A stretch of 33,056 bases of DNA from Acidobacteriota bacterium (GTDB taxonomy: Bacteria > Acidobacteriota > Blastocatellia > Pyrinomonadales > Pyrinomonadaceae), in the NCBI GenBank assembly GCA_020853255.1, contig JADYZI010000139.1, forward strand, positions 1 to 33,056, read 5' to 3'. Shown here piece after piece: positions 21,125 to 29,982 of the stretch; position 1 is the stretch's first letter, and every line of letters begins with the position of its first letter. The notes below the pieces were generated by a model. That model saw only the letters and a list, made by a program, of their open reading frames with translations. It was not told where the DNA came from and ran no database searches. Position numbers and translations under genes: made by a program.

Positions 21125-23173
21125 ATGACTAAGGCATTTCTATTCTGCGCGGTTTTGTTGGCTGCCGTACCATGCATCGATACCGCCGCGGCCCAGTCTC
21201 CGACACCGACGCCGGAACCGCCATTTGTACAGCCGCCGTCCGATAGCCGCGTGCGACGCGAACAAGCTCTCGCAAAGTTGTTCGAAGGCCAGAGATATAT
21301 GTGGAAGCTCCAGCGGATGCAGTCGCAGGCCGGACGCTCAGGTCAGCGAAAGCTTGCAAAGGATGCATTCGAAGCGTCGGTTACGCTCGACCCGACCCTT
21401 GCTGAAGGGCATACGGCCCTTTCGCAGCTTGCAGTGGCGGTGCCGCCGCGCGATATCGAAGAAGGTATTCGTCAGGCAGAACTTGCCGTAAAGGCTGACC
21501 GGCAGAACATCGGCGGCCATCGAATGCTTGCCCGCCTTTTCACGGCAAAGAGCCGGTTGAACGGTGGAACTCTTGATAGCCTTTTTGCGGATAAGGCGCG
21601 GGCCGAATGGCGCGAAGTTGCCCGGCTCGACGTACGAAACGCCGAAGCCTGGGCATTTCTCGCTGCCTTTGCCGAAGCACGCAATAACCTCAATGAACAG
21701 ATCGATGCGTTGAGAGAATGGGTAGCCGCCTTTTCGCCGACGGACGTCGGTTTCTATGAAGGCACGATGGGTGGATCGAGTCTATCGCCGGAAACGGCCA
21801 ATCTAAAGCTCGCATCTGCACTGACAAAAGCTGGAAAACCCGGGGACGCCGCGGCGATCCTGAGTGACGTCATCGCGGATGACCCGGAAAACGCTGAGGC
21901 GATCACTTTACTAAGCGACATCGCCGGCTCGATCGATCCAGTGTCATCCGCAGCCGCCATCAGCGCTCTGCAGCAGGCGATCTATGCAAATCCGAAGAAC
22001 GTTTCACTTATCGACACGCTCGCCCGGCTGCAGGGCCGCGTCGGACACTTTGACGAAGCGGTCGCATTGCTAAAAGCCGGAATCGCAACGCTGGCTAAAG
22101 GTGAGGCTCGCGCCGCCTCGACTCTCGCTGTTTCGCTTTCTGATCTATATCTAAAGAAAGATCGGTATGCCGATACCGCTGCGGCCCTGGAAAATGCACT
22201 GACGCTGCGGTCTATCTCCGTGGCCGGACCAATAAAGGAGGAGGATCGCGACTTCGTTCAGTATGTTTTTGAAAAGCTCATCCATGTCGCCAAACTCGCT
22301 AACAAGCCTGAGGCTGTCAAAGCGTACATCGAAAGGGCCAGGAAGTTGCTTGGCAAGGAAGATGTCTTTGCGGATACCCAGTTGGCCATGTTTCTTTGGA
22401 AGCATGGCTCTATGCGTGAGGCACTGTCACTTGTCCGAGGCCTGCGCGTGGGCAGGCCGAGCGATATTTCGCTATTACGGATGGAAGCAACTCTGCTTGT
22501 CGATACCGGCCAAGCTGACCCTGCGGTCGAACTAATCAGGAAAAGTAGGCGGCTAAGGCCGACGGCCGAAACAACAGGCGGGGAAACAGTCGTTGTCCCA
22601 CCTGCCGATGAGTTTTCAGATCTCCTCTTCATCTCAAATCTATATACCCGAGCAAAACGCGGACGCGACGCGATCGAGACAGCCAATCAGGCATTGTCAC
22701 TTGCCTCGGGGACAGAACGTCGGCAGATAGCAAAAACCACTCTCGCTACGGCGCTTCAGACAAACGGCGATCCTGCTGCCGCCGAACGCATCCTGCGCGA
22801 GGTGCTGCACGAGGTTCCGGGCAATCCGATGGCTCTCAACAATCTCGGGTTCTTCCTGACCGAGCGTGGTGAGCGACTGGATGAAGCCGTGCGGTTGATC
22901 ACTCAGGCACTAAAGGTGGACCCGGAGAATCCTTCATACCTTGACAGCCTCGGCTGGGCCTATCTATGGCTTGGCCGGTTGGAGGATGCGGAGAAGTACC
23001 TGACCGACGCAGTTCGGTTTGACCCGGATTCGAGCACTATCCGGGAACACCTTGGTGATCTTTACCGTCAAAAGAAAGATCCGGAAAAGGCCAAGGTCAT
23101 GTGGGAAGCCGCCCTTCGAATGTCAGCGGACGCTGAGGATACGAGCCGGCTTAAAAAGAAGCTTGGACGCTAG
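21125..23173 (+). CDS. large exported TPR protein
   Basis: A 682-residue protein with a signal peptide (AFLFCAVLLAAVPCIDTAAA) followed by a Pro/Thr-rich linker. The mature part is helical-repeat throughout: DAFEASVTLDPTLAEGHTAL near residue 80, PGDAAAILSDVIADDPENAE about 240-260, and well-formed TPRs at the C-terminus (MALNNLGFFLTERGERLDEA; YLDSLGWAYLWLGRLEDAE; REHLGDLYRQKKDPEKAK). It resembles the TPR proteins that accumulate in acidobacterial genomes as periplasmic scaffolds. The partner is unknown. It is convergent with the M48 protease gene. No enzymatic domain was seen. Confidence 0.8.
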   Translation: MTKAFLFCAVLLAAVPCIDTAAAQSPTPTPEPPFVQPPSDSRVRREQALAKLFEGQRYMWKLQRMQSQAGRSGQRKLAKDAFEASVTLDPTLAEGHTALSQLAVAVPPRDIEEGIRQAELAVKADRQNIGGHRMLARLFTAKSRLNGGTLDSLFADKARAEWREVARLDVRNAEAWAFLAAFAEARNNLNEQIDALREWVAAFSPTDVGFYEGTMGGSSLSPETANLKLASALTKAGKPGDAAAILSDVIADDPENAEAITLLSDIAGSIDPVSSAAAISALQQAIYANPKNVSLIDTLARLQGRVGHFDEAVALLKAGIATLAKGEARAASTLAVSLSDLYLKKDRYADTAAALENALTLRSISVAGPIKEEDRDFVQYVFEKLIHVAKLANKPEAVKAYIERARKLLGKEDVFADTQLAMFLWKHGSMREALSLVRGLRVGRPSDISLLRMEATLLVDTGQADPAVELIRKSRRLRPTAETTGGETVVVPPADEFSDLLFISNLYTRAKRGRDAIETANQALSLASGTERRQIAKTTLATALQTNGDPAAAERILREVLHEVPGNPMALNNLGFFLTERGERLDEAVRLITQALKVDPENPSYLDSLGWAYLWLGRLEDAEKYLTDAVRFDPDSSTIREHLGDLYRQKKDPEKAKVMWEAALRMSADAEDTSRLKKKLGR

Positions 23174-23209
23174 ACACTGGCCTTGACAGTCGTCAAAGAG
23201 AATATCATC

Positions 23210-23249
23210 GTAACAGAAAGACCGCCTCTCGGGCGGCCTTTTCTTTCTG
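23210..23249. terminator. bidirectional terminator between convergent genes
   Basis: A stem ccgcc (23222-23226) / ggcgg (23232-23236), extended by imperfect pairs, is flanked by agaaaga on the left and ttttctttct on the right. The hairpin could therefore end both the TPR gene (+) and the M48 protease gene (-). Confidence 0.6.
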
Positions 23250-23265
23250 GTACACGTTTAGGAAT

Positions 23266-24441
23266 CTATTGATTTGGTGTCGCAGCGGGTTGCGGTTCTA
23301 CATCACGCCTCTTAAGCTTTGGCGGCCCGTCTGAAGACGACGAACTTGAACTGCCGCTATCCGTGTCCGCATCCGGCGCGTCCGGTTGACGTTTCTTTAG
23401 GGTCGGCCTTGCATTGTCCTCTTCGTCATAGTCGGCAACGATATTTGCCTTTGCGTTTGTCACCTTCAACAGATGGGCTTTCACTCGTTGGAATTCCGAT
23501 GTGCTGATCACATATTCCTCTTTTTCCGGGAACCTCGCGACAAGTGCCATGCTGGCATCACGACGATCAAGCGACTGCGGGTGTGTTGAAAACAACTTTT
23601 GGATCGTGCCTGCCTTTTTCTTGTTTTTTGACGCGAGTTTCTCAAACATCGATGACATCGCCTGCGGGTCGTAGCCCGAGGCGTAAAGATACTGCACACC
23701 AAGGCTGTCGGCTTCGGTTTCTGCGCCGCGGGTAAACTTCAGCCCGGCGAGCGCCGACATGATGCCGCCGCCGTTATACAATACCTGGCTGATGATCGGA
23801 CCGCCAAAAATTATTCCGGCCAGGGACGCATAGTTGATAAATGTGCCTTTGCCCTGATTCTCCATCGCGTGTCGGGCCGCAACGTGGGCGATCTCGTGTG
23901 CCATCACGCCGGCAAGCTCGGCTTCATTGTCCGCCGCGAGAATAAGGCCTTTGTTGACAAAAAAGAACCCGCCGGGAAGAGCAAAGGCGTTCACTTCATC
24001 ACTGTCGATCACTTTTATCGTGAATGGAACTTTGGCGTCCGAGTGAAGAACAATATTCTGGCCCACCCGGTTCACATATTCAGTGATCATCGGGTCATCG
24101 ACCATTTTGGCTTGCTGTTCGACCTGCGCCGCCAGTTGCCGCCCGATCGCCATCTCTTTCTCCGCCGAACCACCGAGCCAGCCAAAGAATTTGTCCGATC
24201 CGTTATTTATTTTGCGTTTGCCAATAAGCGCCGGATTCTCCTTGTCGGACAATGGTTTGGCAGGCTCCGGCGTCGCGGTCGTCTCCGGGGCCTTTGGGCC
24301 TGATTTGGAGGCGGCCTTTGCGGGCTTCTTGTCCTTTTGCTGTGCCGAAACCGCCGTTGGAAGCAGCGAAAAAGTGCCCAGCATGAGCGTGCTGAGCACA
24401 AGGGACGATAAGAACTTACGAATTGAATGCTCCTGGATCAT
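23266..24441 (-). CDS. M48-family metalloprotease (BepA-like)
   Basis: A 391-residue exported zinc protease. A signal peptide (SLVLSTLMLGTFSLLPTAVSA) is followed by a Lys/Pro/Ala-rich linker and then the M48 catalytic domain. The active site is H182-E-I-A-H186, and the third zinc ligand lies in RGAETEAD (238-245). NAFALPGGFFFVNKGL and STHPQSLDRRDA are typical of BepA/YggG-type enzymes that check outer membrane protein assembly. The C-terminus is a low-complexity Asp/Ser/Lys tail (DSGSSSSSSSDGPPKLKRR) without the TPR domain of BepA. Helical TPR partners are encoded next door, which may compensate. A role in envelope quality control is inferred from family. Confidence 0.9.
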   Translation of the reverse strand: MIQEHSIRKFLSSLVLSTLMLGTFSLLPTAVSAQQKDKKPAKAASKSGPKAPETTATPEPAKPLSDKENPALIGKRKINNGSDKFFGWLGGSAEKEMAIGRQLAAQVEQQAKMVDDPMITEYVNRVGQNIVLHSDAKVPFTIKVIDSDEVNAFALPGGFFFVNKGLILAADNEAELAGVMAHEIAHVAARHAMENQGKGTFINYASLAGIIFGGPIISQVLYNGGGIMSALAGLKFTRGAETEADSLGVQYLYASGYDPQAMSSMFEKLASKNKKKAGTIQKLFSTHPQSLDRRDASMALVARFPEKEEYVISTSEFQRVKAHLLKVTNAKANIVADYDEEDNARPTLKKRQPDAPDADTDSGSSSSSSSDGPPKLKRRDVEPQPAATPNQ

Positions 24442-24905
24442 TTTGCCTCCAATGGCGGCTAATCAGCGCCTCACCTTAACCTTAAACCTAACATGTATAG
24501 AAATCAACGCCTTTATGATGCGTAGTTGGACAAAAAAGTTGCGAAAAGCGAAAAAAGTTGGAGTGGTTACTACTGCGGGCAGATTCCTCGCCGTTCCATC
24601 GCGCTCGAGCCCAGGTACAAATTCGATGCGTCTCTTTGCGTGCTTGGTGAGCTTTGCGTGAACTCGAACCCGGTTCCCGCAAAGCCGGAAAGGCCGGAGA
24701 GAACTATGCCAAAACGATATTGCGTCAAGCACCTTAAGATCAGGAAATCGTCTTGAACCAGAAAATGCTTTCGTTTACGCGGGAAAGCTGGTAAAATAGC
24801 ATTGCCATCCGGTGACTGGCCAATTTTGCGTCTATATTGTACCTGCCAACGCTGCTTTGTCCGCTGGGCACTCATCGCCTCCCTCATAGTTGAACTGAGC
24901 AAGAA
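24442..24905. other. 464-bp intergenic region between divergent genes
   Basis: No gene was recognised. It must hold the promoters for the M48 protease (leftward) and the large ATPase (rightward). A possible extended -10 element, TGGTAAAAT, lies at 24789-24797, about 108 bases before the ATPase start. A CTTTGCG-type repeat lies at 24631-24702. A long minus-strand frame crossing from here into the ATPase gene has no recognisable protein features and is treated as a shadow. Confidence 0.5.
24631..24702. repeat. imperfect inverted repeat of the CTTTGCG family
   Basis: The left part (ctctttgcgtg ... gctttgcgtg, 24632-24660) and the right part (cccgcaaagccgg ... ggccggagag, ending 24701) are imperfect inverted repeats. 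They share the gctttgcg/cgcaaagcc core of 15659-15725. Confidence 0.5.
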
Positions 24906-27900
24906 ATGAAACGTATTCAGGAGAAGGTCAAGGACATCGTTGAGGTCCGTCCGTTTCGGAGCATCCGCGATTTTACCGCGGACCCGGCGGAAACGCTGAA
25001 TAATTATTATTTTACGGATGCGACCGCCGACCTGATGGCAAAATGGCTTGACGGCATTTCGTCCGTTCAGTCGGGGCGTGGGGTGGCTTATGCACTCGCT
25101 GGTTACCGCGGTGTCGGCAAAAGTCACTTTTTGGCAACGCTCGGCGGCCTGGCGGCAAGTCCGGATCTTCGCGGCCGAGTGTCTGAATCGCACGTTGAAT
25201 TTAGCGCCCAGCGGCTTCAACGCCGTCATTATCCAGTCTCACATCTTCGGCGCGGCACACACGGAACACTTCTTGAAGAACTTAAAGCTGCGGTTTCAAA
25301 GACGTTTCAGCTTGAACCAATAGAACAGGCCGATAGTTTTGACGACGTGATCCGGGCCGCGATGCAAAAGAGCGGCGACACGCCGTGGATACTTTTGATC
25401 GATACGGCCCTTGAGCGCGGCTCGCGGGTAACTCGCGATGACGGCCCAAACCTCAGCCTTATAGCGGAGGCCGCAAGAGCGAACAATATGTTCGTTGGCG
25501 TCGCTCTTGACGATGACATTGCTGGTGCAGATGGATCGAACGCCGCGATCGTTCGGTCGTATGCGATCGATTATCTAGATCAGGCCCATTTGTATAAGGT
25601 TGTCAACGCCCACGTTTTTCCAAAGGACAGCCAGAAGCAGGCGATCCTTCACGACATTTACGGCTATTTTCGCGAGGTCCTGCCAAGTTTCCGCTGGAGT
25701 GAGCAGAAGTTCGCTGCCCTCTATCCGCTGCATCCCGCGATCCTTGAGGTCGCACCATATGTCCGGCTTTATGTGCACGATTTTGCCTTGCTTGGATTTG
25801 CATCTGAGGCAGGCGAAAAGATACTCGGCCGCCCGGCAAATTCGCTGATCGCTCTCGACGAGGTTTACGACAACGCCGAGAACGGCCTGCGGAAGATCGA
25901 CGATCTTCAGGAAGCCTTTTCGGCTTACGACACAATAAATTCAACGGTAGTCAACAAAATACCGGTAATGCAGCGGCTGCAGGCAAAGCTCATTCTAAAG
26001 GCTTTGCTGCTGCTTTCGCTCGACGGCCAGGGCGGAACGGCGAGCGATATCTGCGCATCGGAGTTGATATTTGATGAATCTGACCCCGATCGGGCGATCG
26101 CAACAGTTGATGAGTTGCTGCGGACATTCTCGGAAGCCTTGCCGAACGATTTCCGGGTTGTCTCCGAGGATGGGCTCGAGCCGCGGTATAGCTTTAAGGT
26201 AAGCAGTAAGGAGAATCTCAATAACGCGCTGACAGAAGCCGTTATGCAAGTTTCGGCCGATACGGTCCCGAGTGTCCTTCGCCGTGTTTTTCAGGAGCGA
26301 TTTCCGGAAGCGGCACCGGCCGGCGATGGTTCCGAGCAGAAAGAAGGTGTTATCGAGCTTGACCTTATTTGGCGCGGAGCACGCCGCAAGGGCGCGATCG
26401 TATGGCCGGGAAGTTCGGATAACGCATTTGCGCCGTGGACTGACTGGCAGGTGGCGATACATCTCGACGGAAGCAGCGAAGGCCACGCACCGGATACGGG
26501 CGATATCGCACGCGTTATCTGGAAGCCGGATCCGCTCCGGCCCGACGAGATCGATAAACTGCGAAGTTATTTCGTTCTCATTTCAAATGCCGACCTGCGC
26601 GAAAAATACAGCGAGCAGATCAGGGCGTCCGTCCACGCACATTCGATGGCGGCCGAGAAGATACTGACCCGGAGCTTTCTCGAGGACGGCCAGTTAACGA
26701 TCGATGGGTTTGACTACAATTTTACCGAGGAAGCAAGGGCCGCTCAGTCGCTGTCGGACGTCTTTGCATCTATGCTCGAACCATTGTTCGAGAGCCGGTA
26801 CCCATCGCATCCATATTTTACGCGCGAGATAGAATCGGACGATGTAGCGTCTATCGTAACCGACGTTTACAACGGCACACGGCGCGTACTCGCGGATGTG
26901 CAAAGCCGGGCGCAGACATTTGCATTCCCGCTGGGCTTGGTCCGGCTTGAGGGAACATCATTCGTCCCGGAATCGCACGAAAGACTGGGAGCCCTGCCGA
27001 TCTCACGCGAAGTACTTGCTTTGGTCGAGGCCGCTGGCGATGGGCCTGTCCAGCTTGCGGATGTCCATTCGGTGCTTCAGAGGCCGCCATACGGTTTGGG
27101 CTTGGCGGCGCAGCAAATGCTCATCACGGCATTGGTTGCTGAGCGATATGTTGAATTCGTAACAACATCGGGGAACAGGATCAACAGACGTTCGCTCGAC
27201 CTCAAGATCATCTGGGAAGATATTCTCGGCGTTGCGAAGCCCGTCGAGACTTCGGCTTCGAGCGAAAGCCTCAAGCGCTGGGCCAAACTTTTCGTAAAAG
27301 AAGAACCTTTTGAATCGCTGAACCTACCGGCCGACCGCGAAGCGCTGACAAAGGCATTTGGGAACTGGGTGAACGAATGGGAGAGCGCCCGGACGTTGGA
27401 GCGGTTTCAGGAACTGCCGGAAGACATTTTGAATGTCCGGGTCTGGAGATTGGCCGCCAGGGCAACCAGCACGTTCGGATCAGTCGCTGAAACGATCAAG
27501 AAGGCGATCGCGGCCGCAAGTCCGCTGGAAGACTGCCTTGAACGGATCAGCGAAGCGTTTGGCGGATCCGAGGCAGAATACGTTGAGGTGGAAGGCCAAC
27601 TCAATACTCTCGCAAGTTTTGTCAGAACTGCAGTCCTTAGGGAGGAGGCCCGAGGGTATCTTGCGGCAAGCGAGGTCACCGATGTGCAAGAAGTAGAGGC
27701 GATGCGAGAGCGGGTACTGACGCTGATCGACGCGACCTCGGCCGACCCAAATGAAAATTTGGACAGGGCATTGGGATATGCATGGGACACGTTCAGACGC
27801 GCTTACGGCGAACATTTTGAGAGCCGGCATAATAAAGTGATGAATTCGCCGGAGAGAAAGGCAAAGCTCAGCGAAACCCTGAAAAGCGAAGAATGGGCAG

Positions 27901-28439
27901 AATTCGACATCCTTTCGAAATTGCCCGGGTTCGACCAGCGATTTGCCGCTTCGGCTGCCCGGTATCGACTTGAACTTGCGGGCCTTGAATGTACTGTCGA
28001 TCCTCGGCCGCTTCTTGAACTTCAGCCTTATTGCAATTGCCGCTTTTCTCTCAACGCGAGCGCGCAGGCGGAACTTCTGCCATCCGCGCTGACTGATAAT
28101 CTTCGTGCCGGCCTGGCGTCTTTCCGCCGCATTCTCGCAAAGCATGGCGAAGACTTGGCCCGATCGATAGAAAAGCTTGCAGAAGAAGGAAATGACAGTG
28201 GTCTTGAAGCGGCATGCCGCGAAGTAGCGGCGGCACTCCGGTCAGGACGAGAGATACCCAGGTTCAATGATCTTCAATTAAAGATACTCGTCGCCGTGCT
28301 CACCGACCCTGCGCCAAGAGGTATCGATTCCCCTCGGTCCGACTCTGTCGCCAAACCGAAGGCCGCCGATCCTGCTCAAAGCTTTCGCGAAGTAAACACC
28401 GCCGAACACGCCGACGATCCTATCCTGCTGAATGTTTAG
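24906..28439 (+). CDS. large P-loop ATPase, BrxC/PglY-like (DUF6079-type), orphan
   Basis: A 1177-residue protein. The N-terminus follows the BrxC/PglY pattern: a short lead, then ETLNNYYFT, LMAKWLDGI and Walker A G66-Y-R-G-V-G-K72-S73 in AGYRGVGKSHFLATL. The Walker B candidate is WILLID (Asp166), but it is followed by Thr-Ala-Leu-Glu rather than the acidic residue or ELGEFL-type sequence of BREX ATPases. Later parts include an ATPase lid-like helical region (250-480), a DUF6079-like middle (about 500-720) and a helical C-terminus with FDILSKLPGFDQRFAA. BREX BrxC/PglY proteins act in phage defence with a methylase, a phosphatase and a Lon-like protease. None of those is in the window, and the flanks are housekeeping genes, so this is a stand-alone relative of unknown role. 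Confidence 0.6.
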   Translation: MKRIQEKVKDIVEVRPFRSIRDFTADPAETLNNYYFTDATADLMAKWLDGISSVQSGRGVAYALAGYRGVGKSHFLATLGGLAASPDLRGRVSESHVEFSAQRLQRRHYPVSHLRRGTHGTLLEELKAAVSKTFQLEPIEQADSFDDVIRAAMQKSGDTPWILLIDTALERGSRVTRDDGPNLSLIAEAARANNMFVGVALDDDIAGADGSNAAIVRSYAIDYLDQAHLYKVVNAHVFPKDSQKQAILHDIYGYFREVLPSFRWSEQKFAALYPLHPAILEVAPYVRLYVHDFALLGFASEAGEKILGRPANSLIALDEVYDNAENGLRKIDDLQEAFSAYDTINSTVVNKIPVMQRLQAKLILKALLLLSLDGQGGTASDICASELIFDESDPDRAIATVDELLRTFSEALPNDFRVVSEDGLEPRYSFKVSSKENLNNALTEAVMQVSADTVPSVLRRVFQERFPEAAPAGDGSEQKEGVIELDLIWRGARRKGAIVWPGSSDNAFAPWTDWQVAIHLDGSSEGHAPDTGDIARVIWKPDPLRPDEIDKLRSYFVLISNADLREKYSEQIRASVHAHSMAAEKILTRSFLEDGQLTIDGFDYNFTEEARAAQSLSDVFASMLEPLFESRYPSHPYFTREIESDDVASIVTDVYNGTRRVLADVQSRAQTFAFPLGLVRLEGTSFVPESHERLGALPISREVLALVEAAGDGPVQLADVHSVLQRPPYGLGLAAQQMLITALVAERYVEFVTTSGNRINRRSLDLKIIWEDILGVAKPVETSASSESLKRWAKLFVKEEPFESLNLPADREALTKAFGNWVNEWESARTLERFQELPEDILNVRVWRLAARATSTFGSVAETIKKAIAAASPLEDCLERISEAFGGSEAEYVEVEGQLNTLASFVRTAVLREEARGYLAASEVTDVQEVEAMRERVLTLIDATSADPNENLDRALGYAWDTFRRAYGEHFESRHNKVMNSPERKAKLSETLKSEEWAEFDILSKLPGFDQRFAASAARYRLELAGLECTVDPRPLLELQPYCNCRFSLNASAQAELLPSALTDNLRAGLASFRRILAKHGEDLARSIEKLAEEGNDSGLEAACREVAAALRSGREIPRFNDLQLKILVAVLTDPAPRGIDSPRSDSVAKPKAADPAQSFREVNTAEHADDPILLNV

Positions 28440-28549
28440 CTTGGAAAACATTCGGTTCCATCTTCTTACCGTGGCTACCTCCGTCAGCTTTTGCCAGTTC
28501 AAACACAGGCACCTAGAAAGCCGCTGCGACTTCGACTATATTCAACAGT

Positions 28550-29434
28550 GTGAATACAGTCACGATCATAGGAGTTGGGCGGATGGGCGGCGCACTTGCG
28601 ATAGCTCTTTCGCGGGCCGGGTTTGAGGTCGAAAAGCTTGTTTATCGCACGATCCCACCGGCACAGAAGATCGTTGCCGGAATTGAACCGCACCCTGAGA
28701 TAATACAATTTGAACAGCTCGGAAATCTGAACTCCGAGATCGTGCTGCTTACGACCGCCGACACCGATCTGCATCGTATTGCCGATACGATCGCGCCGAA
28801 GATAAAGTCCGGCTCGGTTCTGCTCCATGCGAGCGGGGCATTGTCGTCGGACGTTCTCAGGTCAGCGGCGTCCGGCGCGATCGCGACTGGATCGATCCAT
28901 CCCCTTGTTTCTGTCAGCGATCCCGTGATCGGCAGCGATAATTTCACCGGTGCGTATTTTTGCATTGAGGGTGATATCGCCGCGACGGCGGCCGCACACA
29001 ATATTGTCGATGCCCTTGAGGGAAAAGCGTTTTTTATCGATAAGGCGTTCAAGCCGCTCTATCACGCTTCCGCGGTACTGGCCTCTGGTCATTTAGTTGC
29101 TCTAGTCTCGACTGCCGTCAATACCCTAATGGCGTGCGGAATTGCGCCTTCTGAAACGAGGAATATCCTGCTGCCGCTTGTCAAAAGCTCAATTGCAAAT
29201 CTGGCGGAACAGGAGATCCCAGCGGCACTCACGGGGCCGTTTGCGAGATCAGACGTTGACGCCGTGGCGCGCCACCTGGATGCATTTGATAAGTTTGGCC
29301 TCGATGCGGAAAAGGACATCTACATCGAATTAGGCCTCGAAGCCCTCCGCGTGGCTGAGGCGGGTGGCGGAAACTCAAAGAAAATTGAAATGATCCGCAA
29401 AATAATGATGTTCGCACGCAACGGGCACAAGTGA
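28550..29434 (+). CDS. Rossmann-like DUF2520 domain protein
   Basis: A 294-residue protein starting at GTG. The N-terminal NAD(P)-binding motif is TIIGVGRMGGALAIAL, followed by the domain of ProC/F420-dependent NADP-oxidoreductase type with VLLTTADTDL and SGSVLLHASGAL. The C-terminal DUF2520 helical domain has GSIHPLVSVSDP, KPLYHASAVLASGHLVAL and PAALTGPFARSDVDAV. Family members are predicted short-chain oxidoreductases, often near pantothenate genes. The substrate is not known. Of the 110 bases before it, nothing stands out, and the ribosome site is weak. The GTG is chosen because it directly precedes the Rossmann strand. Confidence 0.88.
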   Translation: MNTVTIIGVGRMGGALAIALSRAGFEVEKLVYRTIPPAQKIVAGIEPHPEIIQFEQLGNLNSEIVLLTTADTDLHRIADTIAPKIKSGSVLLHASGALSSDVLRSAASGAIATGSIHPLVSVSDPVIGSDNFTGAYFCIEGDIAATAAAHNIVDALEGKAFFIDKAFKPLYHASAVLASGHLVALVSTAVNTLMACGIAPSETRNILLPLVKSSIANLAEQEIPAALTGPFARSDVDAVARHLDAFDKFGLDAEKDIYIELGLEALRVAEAGGGNSKKIEMIRKIMMFARNGHK

Positions 29435-29460
29435 TAAAATAGAAATCAAAAGGAAACGCG

Positions 29461-29982
29461 ATGGCGGCCAAGAAGGACGATTTTAAAAAGGAACGTGAGA
29501 TATTTCTGGAGCATATCCAGAGATCAGGCCTGCGCCGGACGGCGCAGCGTGATCTGATAATGGAAATATTTCTCCGGACCGAAGACCATCTTACAAGCGA
29601 AGACCTGTATTGGCTGGTACAGAAAGAGGATACGACTGTCGGCAACACGACCGTTTATCGGACGCTCAAACTGTTGACCGAGGCCGGATTGGCCCGGGAG
29701 GTTCGGTTTGGTGACAACAAGACCTATTACGAGCACCATTATAACCACGAACATCACGATCATATGATCTGCACGGGGTGCGGCCTGATCTTCGAATTCT
29801 TTTCGCCCGAGATCGAATCTCTTCAGGATAAAATGGCCGACAAACTCGGGTTTCGTCCAACGCATCACAGTTTACGTATTTGGGGCCTGTGCAAGAGTTG
29901 TCAAAAGGTTGATACCAGCGGCCACGCAGTTGCTTCAGGAGCGCAGCCCAAGGTTAGAATGAGGTCAGTTACGGGAAGCTAA
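29461..29982 (+). CDS. Fur-family metal-responsive transcriptional regulator
   Basis: A 173-residue DNA-binding regulator. The winged-helix domain carries [20 protein letters not shown] and the recognition helix [19 protein letters not shown]. The dimerisation/metal domain has the histidine cluster [12 protein letters not shown], then CTGCG and a second pair CKSCQ, giving a four-cysteine structural zinc site plus the His/Glu sensory site. It fits Fur (iron) best, but Zur or PerR cannot be excluded by eye. A strong AAAGGAAAC ribosome site precedes the ATG. The stop overlaps the start of the ferredoxin-like gene (TAATG), so the two are translationally coupled. The short C-terminal tail after CKSCQ is unusual but not domain-like. 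Confidence 0.9.
   Translation: MAAKKDDFKKEREIFLEHIQRSGLRRTAQRDLIMEIFLRTEDHLTSEDLYWLVQKEDTTVGNTTVYRTLKLLTEAGLAREVRFGDNKTYYEHHYNHEHHDHMICTGCGLIFEFFSPEIESLQDKMADKLGFRPTHHSLRIWGLCKSCQKVDTSGHAVASGAQPKVRMRSVTGS

Noticed and set aside
24570..25229. A 219-codon minus-strand frame across the start of the large ATPase
   Set aside because: It crosses a repeat and the start of a well-supported gene and shows no domain, signal peptide or ribosome site.
24906..28439. A complete BREX or Pgl phage-defence operon
   Set aside because: Only the ATPase-like gene is present. Neighbours are a DUF2520 protein, a Fur-family regulator and an M48 protease, with no methylase, PglZ, BrxA/B or BrxL.
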